10,275 nt of DNA from Anaerolineae bacterium. Lineage in GTDB: Bacteria > Chloroflexota > Anaerolineae > 4572-78 > J111. Below the pieces are notes generated by a model. That model was not told the origin of the DNA. It saw only the letters and a program-made list of their open reading frames with translations, and did no database searches. Below, in pieces: positions 1 to 5,862 of this stretch (within the stretch, counting starts at the first letter, position 1; each line of letters opens with the position of its first letter). A program made the position numbers and the translations under genes. Where the stretch lies: NCBI GenBank assembly GCA_020433835.1, contig JAGRBY010000227.1:1-10275 (forward strand). The letters run 5' to 3'.

Positions 1-1
1 G

Positions 2-568
2 GCTGACCTGGCCGCAGTCAATGCTCAAGCCGCTCTCTTTTTTGAACAGTATCGAGATAGTATCCATCACCGCCAGCTACAGGGCCTATCACCGCGGGCT
101 ATTCATATGCACAGCCAACCCCATTATCTTGAGCGCCCTTTCGCCATAGCTCAATCTCGCCGTCCTCTTCAGACCGGTAAGGTACATTTCATTCGTCGGG
201 TGCAGCCTGATAAAACTGTCCGGCTCCTCAATGTTAATTGGTCTGTCTCGGCTCAGCCCGCGACCGGTGTGTGGGCCACTTTGTATCTTCAGCCTGATGA
301 TTGTTGCTTGAAAATCTATGATAAAGCGCCTGATCAGAAGCAGCGTATTTGTTTCAACACTCACCCTTTCCCTCTCCCCGAAAATGTTGTCTCTAGCTCT
401 GACCTTAATTCCGAGCCACTCTCTGAATATCCTATAGCCTCTGATGACAACCCTTCTATTCTTAGTCAGACTGCCCCATCTTTGGCTGATGTTTTCTTTG
501 AATATGGCTGGCCCTGGGGGCTACGCTCGTTGATTACATCGCTTCATTGGCCTTATCTATGGCTATAA
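2..568 (+). CDS. Integrase-type (IS481-like) transposase, C-terminal part, cut by left edge
   Basis: The reading frame is open from base 2 to a TAA at 566-568, so the true start lies outside the window; the internal ATG at 107 is not the likely start. The first ~35 residues (ADLAAVNAQAALFFEQYRDS, then HHRQLQGLSPRAIH) resemble the end of a DDE integrase core. The segment GKVHFIRRVQPDKTVRLLNV followed by a GVWATLYLQP strand and KIYDKAPD resembles the small beta-rich C-terminal domain found after the catalytic core of IS481-like transposases. The catalytic DDE residues would lie to the left and are not visible. The last ~70 residues (Ser/Pro-rich, then ending WPYLWL) are not recognised. Codons are T-rich at the third position, unlike the GC-rich genes to the right, which fits mobile DNA. 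I infer cut-and-paste DNA transposition; whether the copy is intact cannot be judged. Confidence 0.7.
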   Translation, partial: ADLAAVNAQAALFFEQYRDSIHHRQLQGLSPRAIHMHSQPHYLERPFAIAQSRRPLQTGKVHFIRRVQPDKTVRLLNVNWSVSAQPATGVWATLYLQPDDCCLKIYDKAPDQKQRICFNTHPFPLPENVVSSSDLNSEPLSEYPIASDDNPSILSQTAPSLADVFFEYGWPWGLRSLITSLHWPYLWL

Positions 569-579
569 TAACGCCTCAA

Positions 580-645
580 CCGGCACGATGTTCTGATGGT
601 TATTCTGTTGTTAAGGTACTTCTTTACCGGAACGATGCTCTGATG
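580..645. repeat. Two 19-bp direct repeats, probable right end of the insertion sequence
   Basis: CCGGCACGATGTTCTGATG at 580-598 recurs as CCGGAACGATGCTCTGATG at 627-645, 17 of 19 bases identical, with starts 47 bp apart. They begin 12 bp after the transposase stop codon. Short subterminal repeats at an IS end often serve as transposase binding sites. The outer end could be near base 652, where the sequence reads TACGACA. The left end is outside the window, so matching terminal inverted repeats cannot be confirmed. Confidence 0.45.
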
Positions 646-652
646 TACGACA

Positions 653-686
653 AGTAGGGATTAGGGGTACTACCCTCACCCCTACT
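653..686. repeat. Imperfect hairpin next to the insertion sequence end
   Basis: AGTAGGG at 653-659 pairs with CCCTACT at 680-686. After a 3x3 internal loop, AGGG at 663-666 pairs with CCCT at 673-676, leaving a 6-nt loop. No T-run follows on either strand, so it is not a standard intrinsic terminator. It lies between the convergent transposase gene and the transporter operon. Bases 687-726 show nothing further. Confidence 0.5.
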
Positions 687-726
687 ACCCCTTACCTCTT
701 TAGATAACATCTTACTTGAGACTGAT

Positions 727-806
727 CGTTACCGATTTTCATCGGTAACGGGTCATTGACCGAGTTAACTCGGTCAATTATAGGTGACAGGTTCAAACCT
801 GTCACC
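727..806. repeat. Array of three 24-nt hairpins at an exact 28-nt period
   Basis: Three palindromes lie at 727-750, 755-778 and 783-806. Each has a perfect 10-bp stem and a 4-nt loop, and 4-nt spacers separate them. Left arms are CGTTACCGAT, ATTGACCGAG and GGTGACAGGT; loops on the + strand are TTTC, TTAA and TCAA. The middle unit is a perfect 24-bp palindrome. Arms differ between units yet pairing is perfect in each, so the structure rather than the sequence is kept. The right edge is 14 bp beyond the stop codon of the MalG-type permease gene, so a minus-strand transcript would fold as UUGA, UUAA and GAAA loops in order. No U-tract follows any stem. A role in ending or protecting the operon transcript is the simplest guess; a protein-binding array or small structured RNA is also possible. 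Confidence 0.75.
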
Positions 807-819
807 ATCAGAAAAGCGT

Positions 820-1707
820 TTACCCTTTTAGCCCACTGGTGCTGATGCCTTCGACCAGATATTTCTGAAACATCACGAACAGAACGAAAACCGGCACAAG
901 CGACAGAGCCGACATGGCGAAGACAGCGCCCCAGTTGGTGGCGGCGGACGGGTCGGAGAAGGAGCGCAGGGCGACGGAGACGGTGAACAGTTTGATGTCG
1001 TTCAGGTAGATGAGCGGCGTGAGAAAATCGTCCCAGGTCCAGTAGAAGGTAAAGATAGCGGTGGTCACCAGTGCCGGTTGGGTTAAAGGCAAGATAACGC
1101 GAAAGAAGATACCGGCCTTGCTACAGCCGTCAATCTCGGCGGCTTCATCGAGATCGGTGGGAATGCTGCGAATGAACTGCATTATAAGGAAGATGAAGAA
1201 GGGATTGCCGAAGAAGCGGGGCAGCAGCAAGGGAATAAAGGTGTTGATCCACCCCAGCCAGCTAAAGACAATGTACTGGGGGATGATCTGCACCTGAATA
1301 GGTAGCATCAGGGTTAAAATCATACAGGTGAACCAGAAGGAACGGGCGAAAAAGCGAATGCGGGCAAAGCCGTAAGCGACCACGGCCGACGACATCACCG
1401 TGGCGATGGTGGTTACGCCGGCGTAGATAAAGGAGTTGAGGTAGAAGGTAGCAAAGGTCACGCCGCCGAAGCCGGCCCAGCCGCTGGCGTAGTTTTCAAA
1501 GGTCGGGTTTTCGGGGATGAGCGACGACACGTTGGTCCAGATCTCATCCGGGGCTTTAAGCGAACTGGCAAACAGCCACAAGATAGGGTAAATCATAACA
1601 ACGCCCAGCAGAAAGACGCTGACCTGGTAGATAATCGTCCGGGTTATCTTCTTATTCCACCAGGGGGTTTTTGGAATAAGGGTTGGTTGTGTGGTCATAG
1701 TGCTCAT
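820..1707 (-). CDS. ABC sugar transporter permease, MalG/UgpE type
   Basis: This 295-residue protein has the usual length and layout of a carbohydrate-uptake (CUT1) inner-membrane permease. A short cytoplasmic tail leads to a first membrane segment at ~25-50. Further segments lie near 95-120, 125-150, 155-180, 210-235 and 260-280. The cytoplasmic EAA loop that contacts the ATPase is clear at 188-207 (EAAEIDGCSKAGIFFRVILP), with the conserved Gly at 194. The C-terminal KYLVEGISTSGLKG is characteristic of MalG-type subunits. With the MalF-type partner it would form the transmembrane channel for sugar import. The ATG at 1707 is chosen because GGAGAG sits 7 nt upstream, and only one base separates it from the stop codon of the preceding permease gene, so the two are translated from one transcript. 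It is the last gene of the operon in the window. The substrate cannot be told from sequence. Confidence 0.93.
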   Translation of the reverse strand: MSTMTTQPTLIPKTPWWNKKITRTIIYQVSVFLLGVVMIYPILWLFASSLKAPDEIWTNVSSLIPENPTFENYASGWAGFGGVTFATFYLNSFIYAGVTTIATVMSSAVVAYGFARIRFFARSFWFTCMILTLMLPIQVQIIPQYIVFSWLGWINTFIPLLLPRFFGNPFFIFLIMQFIRSIPTDLDEAAEIDGCSKAGIFFRVILPLTQPALVTTAIFTFYWTWDDFLTPLIYLNDIKLFTVSVALRSFSDPSAATNWGAVFAMSALSLVPVFVLFVMFQKYLVEGISTSGLKG

Positions 1708-1708
1708 G

Positions 1709-2683
1709 TTAACTCTCTCCCGAGTAGAAGACCCAACTCGATGATGATTTAAAGATGATGCCGGTGAAGAGGGCGATGACTAACAGCAGAATCCAGGCCA
1801 TGGCCGAGCTATAGCCCATCTCAAAGGTGGTAAAGGCCCGAATATAAAGGTAAAGCGCGTAAAACAGCGTGGTATCGAGCGGTCGACCGGTGCCGCCGCT
1901 GATGATAAAGGCCTGGGTAAAGGCCATAAAACCGTTGATAATCTGCATCACCAGATTAAAAAAGATAATCGGGGTCAGGAGGGGCAGCGTGATGTTACGA
2001 AACTTCGACCAGGCCGCGGCCCCGTCAATGGCGGCGGCCTCGTAATATTCGGAAGGGATTTGCTTAAGCCCGGCCAAAAAGATGAGCATCGGCGAACCAA
2101 ACTGCCACACCGCCAGAGCGATCAGAGTCCAAATGGCGGTACTGGGGTTGCCCAACCAGGAGACAGGCGGCAACCCGATGAGATAGAGCAGAAAGTTGAC
2201 CACGCCATCGTTGCCGAAAATCTCGCGCCACATCACCGCGATAGCCACACTGCCGCCGACAATCGACGGTGCGTAGTAGATGGCCCGGTAAAGACTAACG
2301 CCCCGGCGAGCCGTGTTGAGCAGCATAGCCACGGCCAGAGCAAAGACCAGGCGCAGCGGGACAGCGGTAAAGACGTAATAAAAGGTGGCCCGCACCGAGC
2401 GCCAATAGCGGGCGTCGTCGGTGAACATGCGCTGGAAGTTGTGCAGCCCAACCCATTCGGGTGCCGATAAAATATCGTAGCGGGTAAAGGCCAGAACAAA
2501 CGAAGCCACAATCGGCAACAAGACAAAGGTGATAAAGCCAAACAACCAAGGTGAGATAAAAATGTAGCCGGCCAGGTTATGCTGTCGCCGTGCGCCCGAT
2601 TTTTTGGATGTAAACAATTGCTTCAGCCGCTGCCCGAGTGTCGGTTTGGTTGTCAAGGATTGTTTGACGGTGGTATTGCTCAC
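1709..2683 (-). CDS. ABC sugar transporter permease, MalF/UgpA type
   Basis: This 324-residue protein matches CUT1 permeases in length and layout. A basic cytoplasmic N-terminus (KKSGARRQHN) precedes the first membrane segment at ~39-66 (GYIFISPWLFGF motif). Further segments lie near 100-122, 138-155, 180-205, 235-260 and 292-312. The ATPase-docking EAA loop is at 215-234 (EAAAIDGAAAWSKFRNITLP), with the conserved Gly at 221. It pairs with the adjacent MalG-type protein to form the sugar channel. The start is a GTG: AGGAGG at 2690-2695 lies 6 nt upstream and there is no suitable ATG. The gap to the binding-protein gene is 78 bp and contains a strong stem-loop. Family assignment is secure; the sugar transported is unknown. 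Confidence 0.93.
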   Translation of the reverse strand: MSNTTVKQSLTTKPTLGQRLKQLFTSKKSGARRQHNLAGYIFISPWLFGFITFVLLPIVASFVLAFTRYDILSAPEWVGLHNFQRMFTDDARYWRSVRATFYYVFTAVPLRLVFALAVAMLLNTARRGVSLYRAIYYAPSIVGGSVAIAVMWREIFGNDGVVNFLLYLIGLPPVSWLGNPSTAIWTLIALAVWQFGSPMLIFLAGLKQIPSEYYEAAAIDGAAAWSKFRNITLPLLTPIIFFNLVMQIINGFMAFTQAFIISGGTGRPLDTTLFYALYLYIRAFTTFEMGYSSAMAWILLLVIALFTGIIFKSSSSWVFYSGES

Positions 2684-2711
2684 GATGATCCTCCTAAAAG
2701 CGTGACGTGTG

Positions 2712-2745
2712 GAAGATTAGGGGAGTCTGTTCTCCCCTAATCTTC
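2712..2745 (-). promoter_or_regulatory. Intercistronic stem-loop between binding protein and permease genes
   Basis: GAAGATTAGGGGAG at 2712-2725 is the exact reverse complement of CTCCCCTAATCTTC at 2732-2745, giving a 14-bp stem with a 6-nt loop. On the minus strand it follows the binding-protein stop by 16 nt and is not followed by a T-run (CACACG comes next). A strong hairpin at this place is known in other sugar importer operons (malE-malF) to protect the upstream mRNA or lower downstream expression, so the binding protein is made in excess. That role here is inferred. Confidence 0.75.
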
Positions 2746-2761
2746 TCTTCTAACTCAGGAT

Positions 2762-4234
2762 TTACGGTTGGCGGCTGAGGATATCCGTGCTCATGTCGCG
2801 CAGAACGGCGGCGGCTTCTTCGGGGGTTATCAGCCCGAACATCACGGGGTCGATCACTTCCGGGTGCCAGACGTTGTTGACAATATCGGCGTGGCCGGCG
2901 GGATCGGGCGGGCGAATGGGGCTGTTGTCTTCTTCAACGCGCTTCACAAAATCGAAGGCGGCCTGTTGAGGTTTACCCAGCAGCGGCTGCAAAGCCTGCT
3001 GAATTTCCGGCGAGACAGGCACGCCGCGTTCGGCCAGGATAACTTCGTTCGCTTCAACATCGTTGATAAAGTAGTTGATGAATTTGGCGGCTTCGTCAGG
3101 GTTTGAACCTTGCTTGGTAATCGAGAAGAACATCGACGGTTTGAGGTAGTTTGACGGCTGTCCGCCTTCGGGTCGGGGCAGATGGGTGAGAACAAAGTTG
3201 CGATCTTCGCCGGCTGCGTTTTGAATAGCGGTGATCTGGTTGCTCCAGTAGATAGCCATTGCCGATTTGCCGGTAACAATGGGGTCGTTTTCGGGGCCAA
3301 CGCCAAAGTATTCGGCCAGCTCATCTTGGCGGCTAAGCATCGCCCCGGCGTCTTGCAGGCGCAGTAACATGCTCAAGTAATCGACAAAGATTTGGTCATC
3401 GGTGTAGCCTAATGTGGTGCCGTCATCGGCGTAGGCCCACTCGCCGTGGCCCAGATAGAGCGATTTCCAGAGCTGCTCGTTGGTTAAGCCCAGGCCGATG
3501 CCCCAGATATCCAACTCTTCGTGCAGTTTAAGGGCGATGTCTTCAAACTCTTCCCAGGTCCAATCTTGGTCCGGCAGATCGATACCGGCTTTTTCAAAAG
3601 CATCAGCATCGAGGATAACCATTTGCGAGTTGTTGCCGAGGTTGATGCCGTACAAGGTACCATCGATGCGACCACCATCAATGCTGGCATCCGGAATGCC
3701 GCTTAAATCGATCACGCCAGACTCGACGTAGTCATCCAGCGGCAGAATTAAATCGCGGCTAACCCACTCTTCAAGGCGGGCATAATCTTGCTGCATCACG
3801 TCGGCCAGGTTGCCGCCGGCGGCCTGGGTTGTCATCTTGGTCCAGTAATCTTCCCAACCGGCAAACTCAAAGGTGATATCGACGTTGGGGTTTTCTTCCT
3901 CGTACATTTCAATCACTTTGATGGTTCGGTCGTGGCGATCTTGCGATCCCCACCAGGCGATACGCAGTTCAGAGGCTTCGCCCTCGGCAGCAGCCGGTTC
4001 TTCGGCGGCAGCTTCTTCTTCAACAGCTTCTTCTTCCACCGGTTCTGCGGCGGCTTCTTCGGCGGGTTCTTCTTCCTCCGCCGGGGCCGGAGCCTCGGCG
4101 GCTTCTTCCTCGGCCGGCTTGTCGTTAGCGGGTGCAGGGGCGGCTGCGCCGCCGCAGCCGGTCATGACCAGGCTCAAGGCCACGAATAATGAAAATAACA
4201 AAATCAACGATTTCCTACCAGGGTTGTACATCAT
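2762..4234 (-). CDS. Extracellular sugar-binding lipoprotein of the ABC importer (SBP family 1)
   Basis: This 490-residue protein captures substrate outside the membrane and delivers it to the two permeases. Residues 1-26 form a lipoprotein signal (basic NPGRKS, hydrophobic core, then LVMTGC), with Cys27 as the lipidation site. Residues 30-88 are a low-complexity linker made almost only of Glu, Ala and Pro. The binding domain starts near 89 (ELRIAWWG) and shows family 1 features: a GWEDYWTKM segment, the AGGNLADVM segment, GTLYGINLG near 195, and a C-terminal PEEAAAVL helix. The domain has ordinary length; the linker makes the protein longer than typical. GGAGGAG at 4239-4245 lies 4 nt before the first ATG (4234) and 7 nt before the second (4231), so either may be used. 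It is the first gene of the operon. Sugar or oligosaccharide uptake is family knowledge; the ligand is unknown. The operon has no ATPase, so a shared MsmX-like ATPase from elsewhere is inferred. Confidence 0.93.
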   Translation of the reverse strand: MMYNPGRKSLILLFSLFVALSLVMTGCGGAAAPAPANDKPAEEEAAEAPAPAEEEEPAEEAAAEPVEEEAVEEEAAAEEPAAAEGEASELRIAWWGSQDRHDRTIKVIEMYEEENPNVDITFEFAGWEDYWTKMTTQAAGGNLADVMQQDYARLEEWVSRDLILPLDDYVESGVIDLSGIPDASIDGGRIDGTLYGINLGNNSQMVILDADAFEKAGIDLPDQDWTWEEFEDIALKLHEELDIWGIGLGLTNEQLWKSLYLGHGEWAYADDGTTLGYTDDQIFVDYLSMLLRLQDAGAMLSRQDELAEYFGVGPENDPIVTGKSAMAIYWSNQITAIQNAAGEDRNFVLTHLPRPEGGQPSNYLKPSMFFSITKQGSNPDEAAKFINYFINDVEANEVILAERGVPVSPEIQQALQPLLGKPQQAAFDFVKRVEEDNSPIRPPDPAGHADIVNNVWHPEVIDPVMFGLITPEEAAAVLRDMSTDILSRQP

Positions 4235-4291
4235 TTTACTCCTCCAACTATGGTTGCTTATCTTTGCTACTTTGAAAAGAAATTGACTTTA

Positions 4292-4423
4292 AGGAATAAT
4301 TGTTATTTAACCCCAACCGTTGAATTTCGTAACGGGTAAATGGTAATTGGTAATTCAATCTCTCATTACCAATTACCATTTACCTCTAACTCAACCTTGG
4401 GAAGTTATTTAATCGTTATTCCT
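4292..4423. repeat. 132-bp imperfect palindrome with a perfect 20-bp central stem (MITE-like or leader structure)
   Basis: The core is a perfect 20-bp inverted repeat, 4335-4354 with 4365-4384, around a 10-nt loop. Each arm contains GGTAATT-type heptamer repetition (TGGTAAT twice). The outer ends also pair: AGGAATAA at 4292-4299 with TTATTCCT at 4416-4423. Imperfect complementarity continues inward (TTA, TAAC, CCCAA and GTTGA blocks), so the whole stretch can fold as one long hairpin. It begins 58 bp upstream of the binding-protein start, in the spacer shared with the divergent response regulator gene. A small non-autonomous mobile element or a structured 5' leader are the main options. Bases 4235-4291, between it and the binding-protein gene, are AT-rich with no convincing promoter. 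Confidence 0.6.
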
Positions 4424-4593
4424 CATTGATCCGCCCTGATCTATGTACGTTTATTTGTTTGAAAACCAGTGGGGATAATCGAACGTTTAATGCGCCATCT
4501 TTTTGCCGAAAAGTCGCGGGTGGCCACCAACTTGACTGTTCAACTAAATCGTAACATGGATTTAGACCGCTTTCAACGAATTTATGCCCGACC
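4424..4593. other. Intergenic stretch with no recognisable gene
   Basis: Neither strand has a reading frame here with a ribosome binding site or recognisable protein. ACGTTTA occurs twice (4447-4453 and 4483-4489), which is weak. The minus-strand promoter of the transporter operon may lie here or in the palindromic element to the left, but I see no good -35/-10 pair. Confidence 0.4.
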
Positions 4594-4626
4594 AGTGCCA
4601 AAATAGTGCCAAGTTTTTTCTGGCAC
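4594..4626. promoter_or_regulatory. Three GTGCCA/TGGCAC half-sites over the -35 region (operator candidate)
   Basis: AGTGCCAA occurs at 4594-4601 and 4605-4612, exactly 11 bp apart, and the inverted TGGCAC is at 4621-4626. The second and third form a 6-bp inverted repeat with a 9-bp spacer. The expected -35 position of the adjacent promoter (4614-4619) falls between them, so a protein bound here would control entry of RNA polymerase. The binding protein is not identified. Confidence 0.4.
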
Positions 4627-4633
4627 GCGGTTG

Positions 4634-4642
4634 TGCTATAAT
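4634..4642 (+). promoter_or_regulatory. Extended -10 promoter of the response regulator gene
   Basis: TGCTATAAT is a perfect extended -10 element (TGn plus TATAAT at 4637-4642), 35 bp before the start codon. The -35 position holds only a T-run, so recognition would rely on the extended -10. A ribosome binding site AAAGGAGA at 4662-4669 follows, 8 nt before the ATG. Confidence 0.65.
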
Positions 4643-4677
4643 CACCGCAGTGGAAAAACTCAAAGGAGAGACACCCT

Positions 4678-5862
4678 ATGTCCACCGAAAGTGACTTTTT
4701 TCAGCAGGTGCGCGATGCGCTGAATCATCTGTATGATTACGGCCATCTGGAGAAACATCCGCTGGCCCGGCTTTACTGGCCGGAAGAAGAGGCCAACAGC
4801 CAACAAGCCCAACGGCTGCACCGGCTGCTGCTCGAAAGCATCGAGGCACTGCATCCACCGGCGGCCTCAACCAGCGGCACATCACGGGCCGAATATTATC
4901 TTCTGCTGGTCTATCGCTATGTTGAAGAACGCCCGCTAGCCGATATTATGCAAGAGCTGGGCTACAGCCGCCGCCAGTTTTTCCGGCAGCAGCAAAAGGC
5001 TACCGAGATGCTGGCCGCCAACCTGCAAGAGAAAGTACCGGCGGCCAAACCCTCGCCCGAACCCAACAACCTGCTCGAAGATGAGTTGGAACGTTTTCGC
5101 GCCCGACGCCGGGCCATCGATCCGCTGGAGGCGCTGGAAGGCGCGTTAGCAATCATCGAGCTGATGGCCGAGCAGCATCAGGTGGCGCTGACGGTCGATT
5201 TACCGGAGACGCTGCCGCTCATTTACGGCAGCCGGACGGTGCTGCGCCAGGTTATTCTCAACAGCTTAAGCCATCTTATCGGCCAACCCCACAACCGCGA
5301 GGTTCGACTGCACGCCTGTCAGGAAAAATCGGCGGTGGTGATGAAGCTAACGGCCACCATCGATCAGGCGCAGCCGGATGCACCGGCCCCGGACCAACCG
5401 GAATCGATTCACCATCTGGTGAAGCTACTGGGTGGCACCTGGTCAACCAAGAAACTGAATGAGCAAAGTTACAAGTGGGCTTTCCATTTCCCGGCTGATG
5501 TCGAGAAAACGCTGCTGGTGGTTGAGGATAATGAAGGCGTCATCAGCGCCTTTCGCCGCTACCTGGTGGGCCATAACTATCGGGTTATCAGCGCCACCAA
5601 CGGAGCCGACGCCATCCAGTTGGCTCAAGAGATGCAGCCTGCGATCATCACCCTCGACGTGATGATTCCCGGCCAGGACGGCTGGGAGATTCTACACGCC
5701 CTTAAACGCCACACCAGCACCCAATCTATTCCGATTGTCATCTGCTCGGTGCTGCAAGACCCTAACCTGGCTCAATCATTGGGCGCTGCTGCTTACCTAC
5801 GCAAACCCGTTGTCCAAACCGACCTGCTGACTACGCTGGATCGCCTGGTTGCCGTGGGGTAG
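4678..5862 (+). CDS. Response regulator: N-terminal HTH-like domain, degenerate ATPase-like middle, receiver domain
   Basis: This 394-residue protein has three parts. Residues 5-118 are an all-helical domain (RDALNHLYDYGHLEKHPLA, then YRYVEERPLADIMQELGYSR and RQFFRQQQKATEML). Its second half reads like a sigma-type helix-turn-helix, so DNA binding is plausible; the pattern is familiar from Chloroflexota regulators. Residues ~148-272 resemble a histidine-kinase ATPase domain: the N-box-like RTVLRQVILNSLSHLI (Asn195) and a C-terminal VKLLGGTWS/WAFHFP strand are present. The DxGxG and GxGxG nucleotide motifs are absent, and no phospho-accepting His is seen. Residues 277-394 are an intact receiver: Glu283/Asp284, acceptor Asp327, Ser357 and Lys376-Pro. 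The ATG at 4678 has a ribosome binding site (AAAGGAGA) and an extended -10 promoter upstream. The gene overlaps the convergent hybrid kinase gene by 66 bp, and that kinase is the natural candidate partner. The output is inferred to be transcriptional. Confidence 0.82.
   Translation: MSTESDFFQQVRDALNHLYDYGHLEKHPLARLYWPEEEANSQQAQRLHRLLLESIEALHPPAASTSGTSRAEYYLLLVYRYVEERPLADIMQELGYSRRQFFRQQQKATEMLAANLQEKVPAAKPSPEPNNLLEDELERFRARRRAIDPLEALEGALAIIELMAEQHQVALTVDLPETLPLIYGSRTVLRQVILNSLSHLIGQPHNREVRLHACQEKSAVVMKLTATIDQAQPDAPAPDQPESIHHLVKLLGGTWSTKKLNEQSYKWAFHFPADVEKTLLVVEDNEGVISAFRRYLVGHNYRVISATNGADAIQLAQEMQPAIITLDVMIPGQDGWEILHALKRHTSTQSIPIVICSVLQDPNLAQSLGAAAYLRKPVVQTDLLTTLDRLVAVG

Noticed and set aside
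727..806. CRISPR array
   Set aside because: The regular 28-nt period is suggestive, but the units differ in sequence and there are no repeated units with unique spacers and no cas genes.
727..806. Standard intrinsic terminators
   Set aside because: None of the three stems is GC-rich with a following T-run on either strand.
3788..4286. Plus-strand frames over the binding-protein signal and linker region
   Set aside because: They are low-complexity Ser/Ala or Gly/Phe shadows of the Glu/Ala/Pro linker codons on the opposite strand.
4621..4637. Sigma-54 type promoter (TGGCACG...TTG...GC)
   Set aside because: The GG-to-GC spacing is one base too long for sigma-54, and a perfect extended -10 element for the housekeeping sigma factor overlaps it.
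4416..4685. 89-residue minus-strand reading frame
   Set aside because: It begins inside the response regulator gene, lacks a ribosome binding site, covers the promoter and shows no recognisable protein features.
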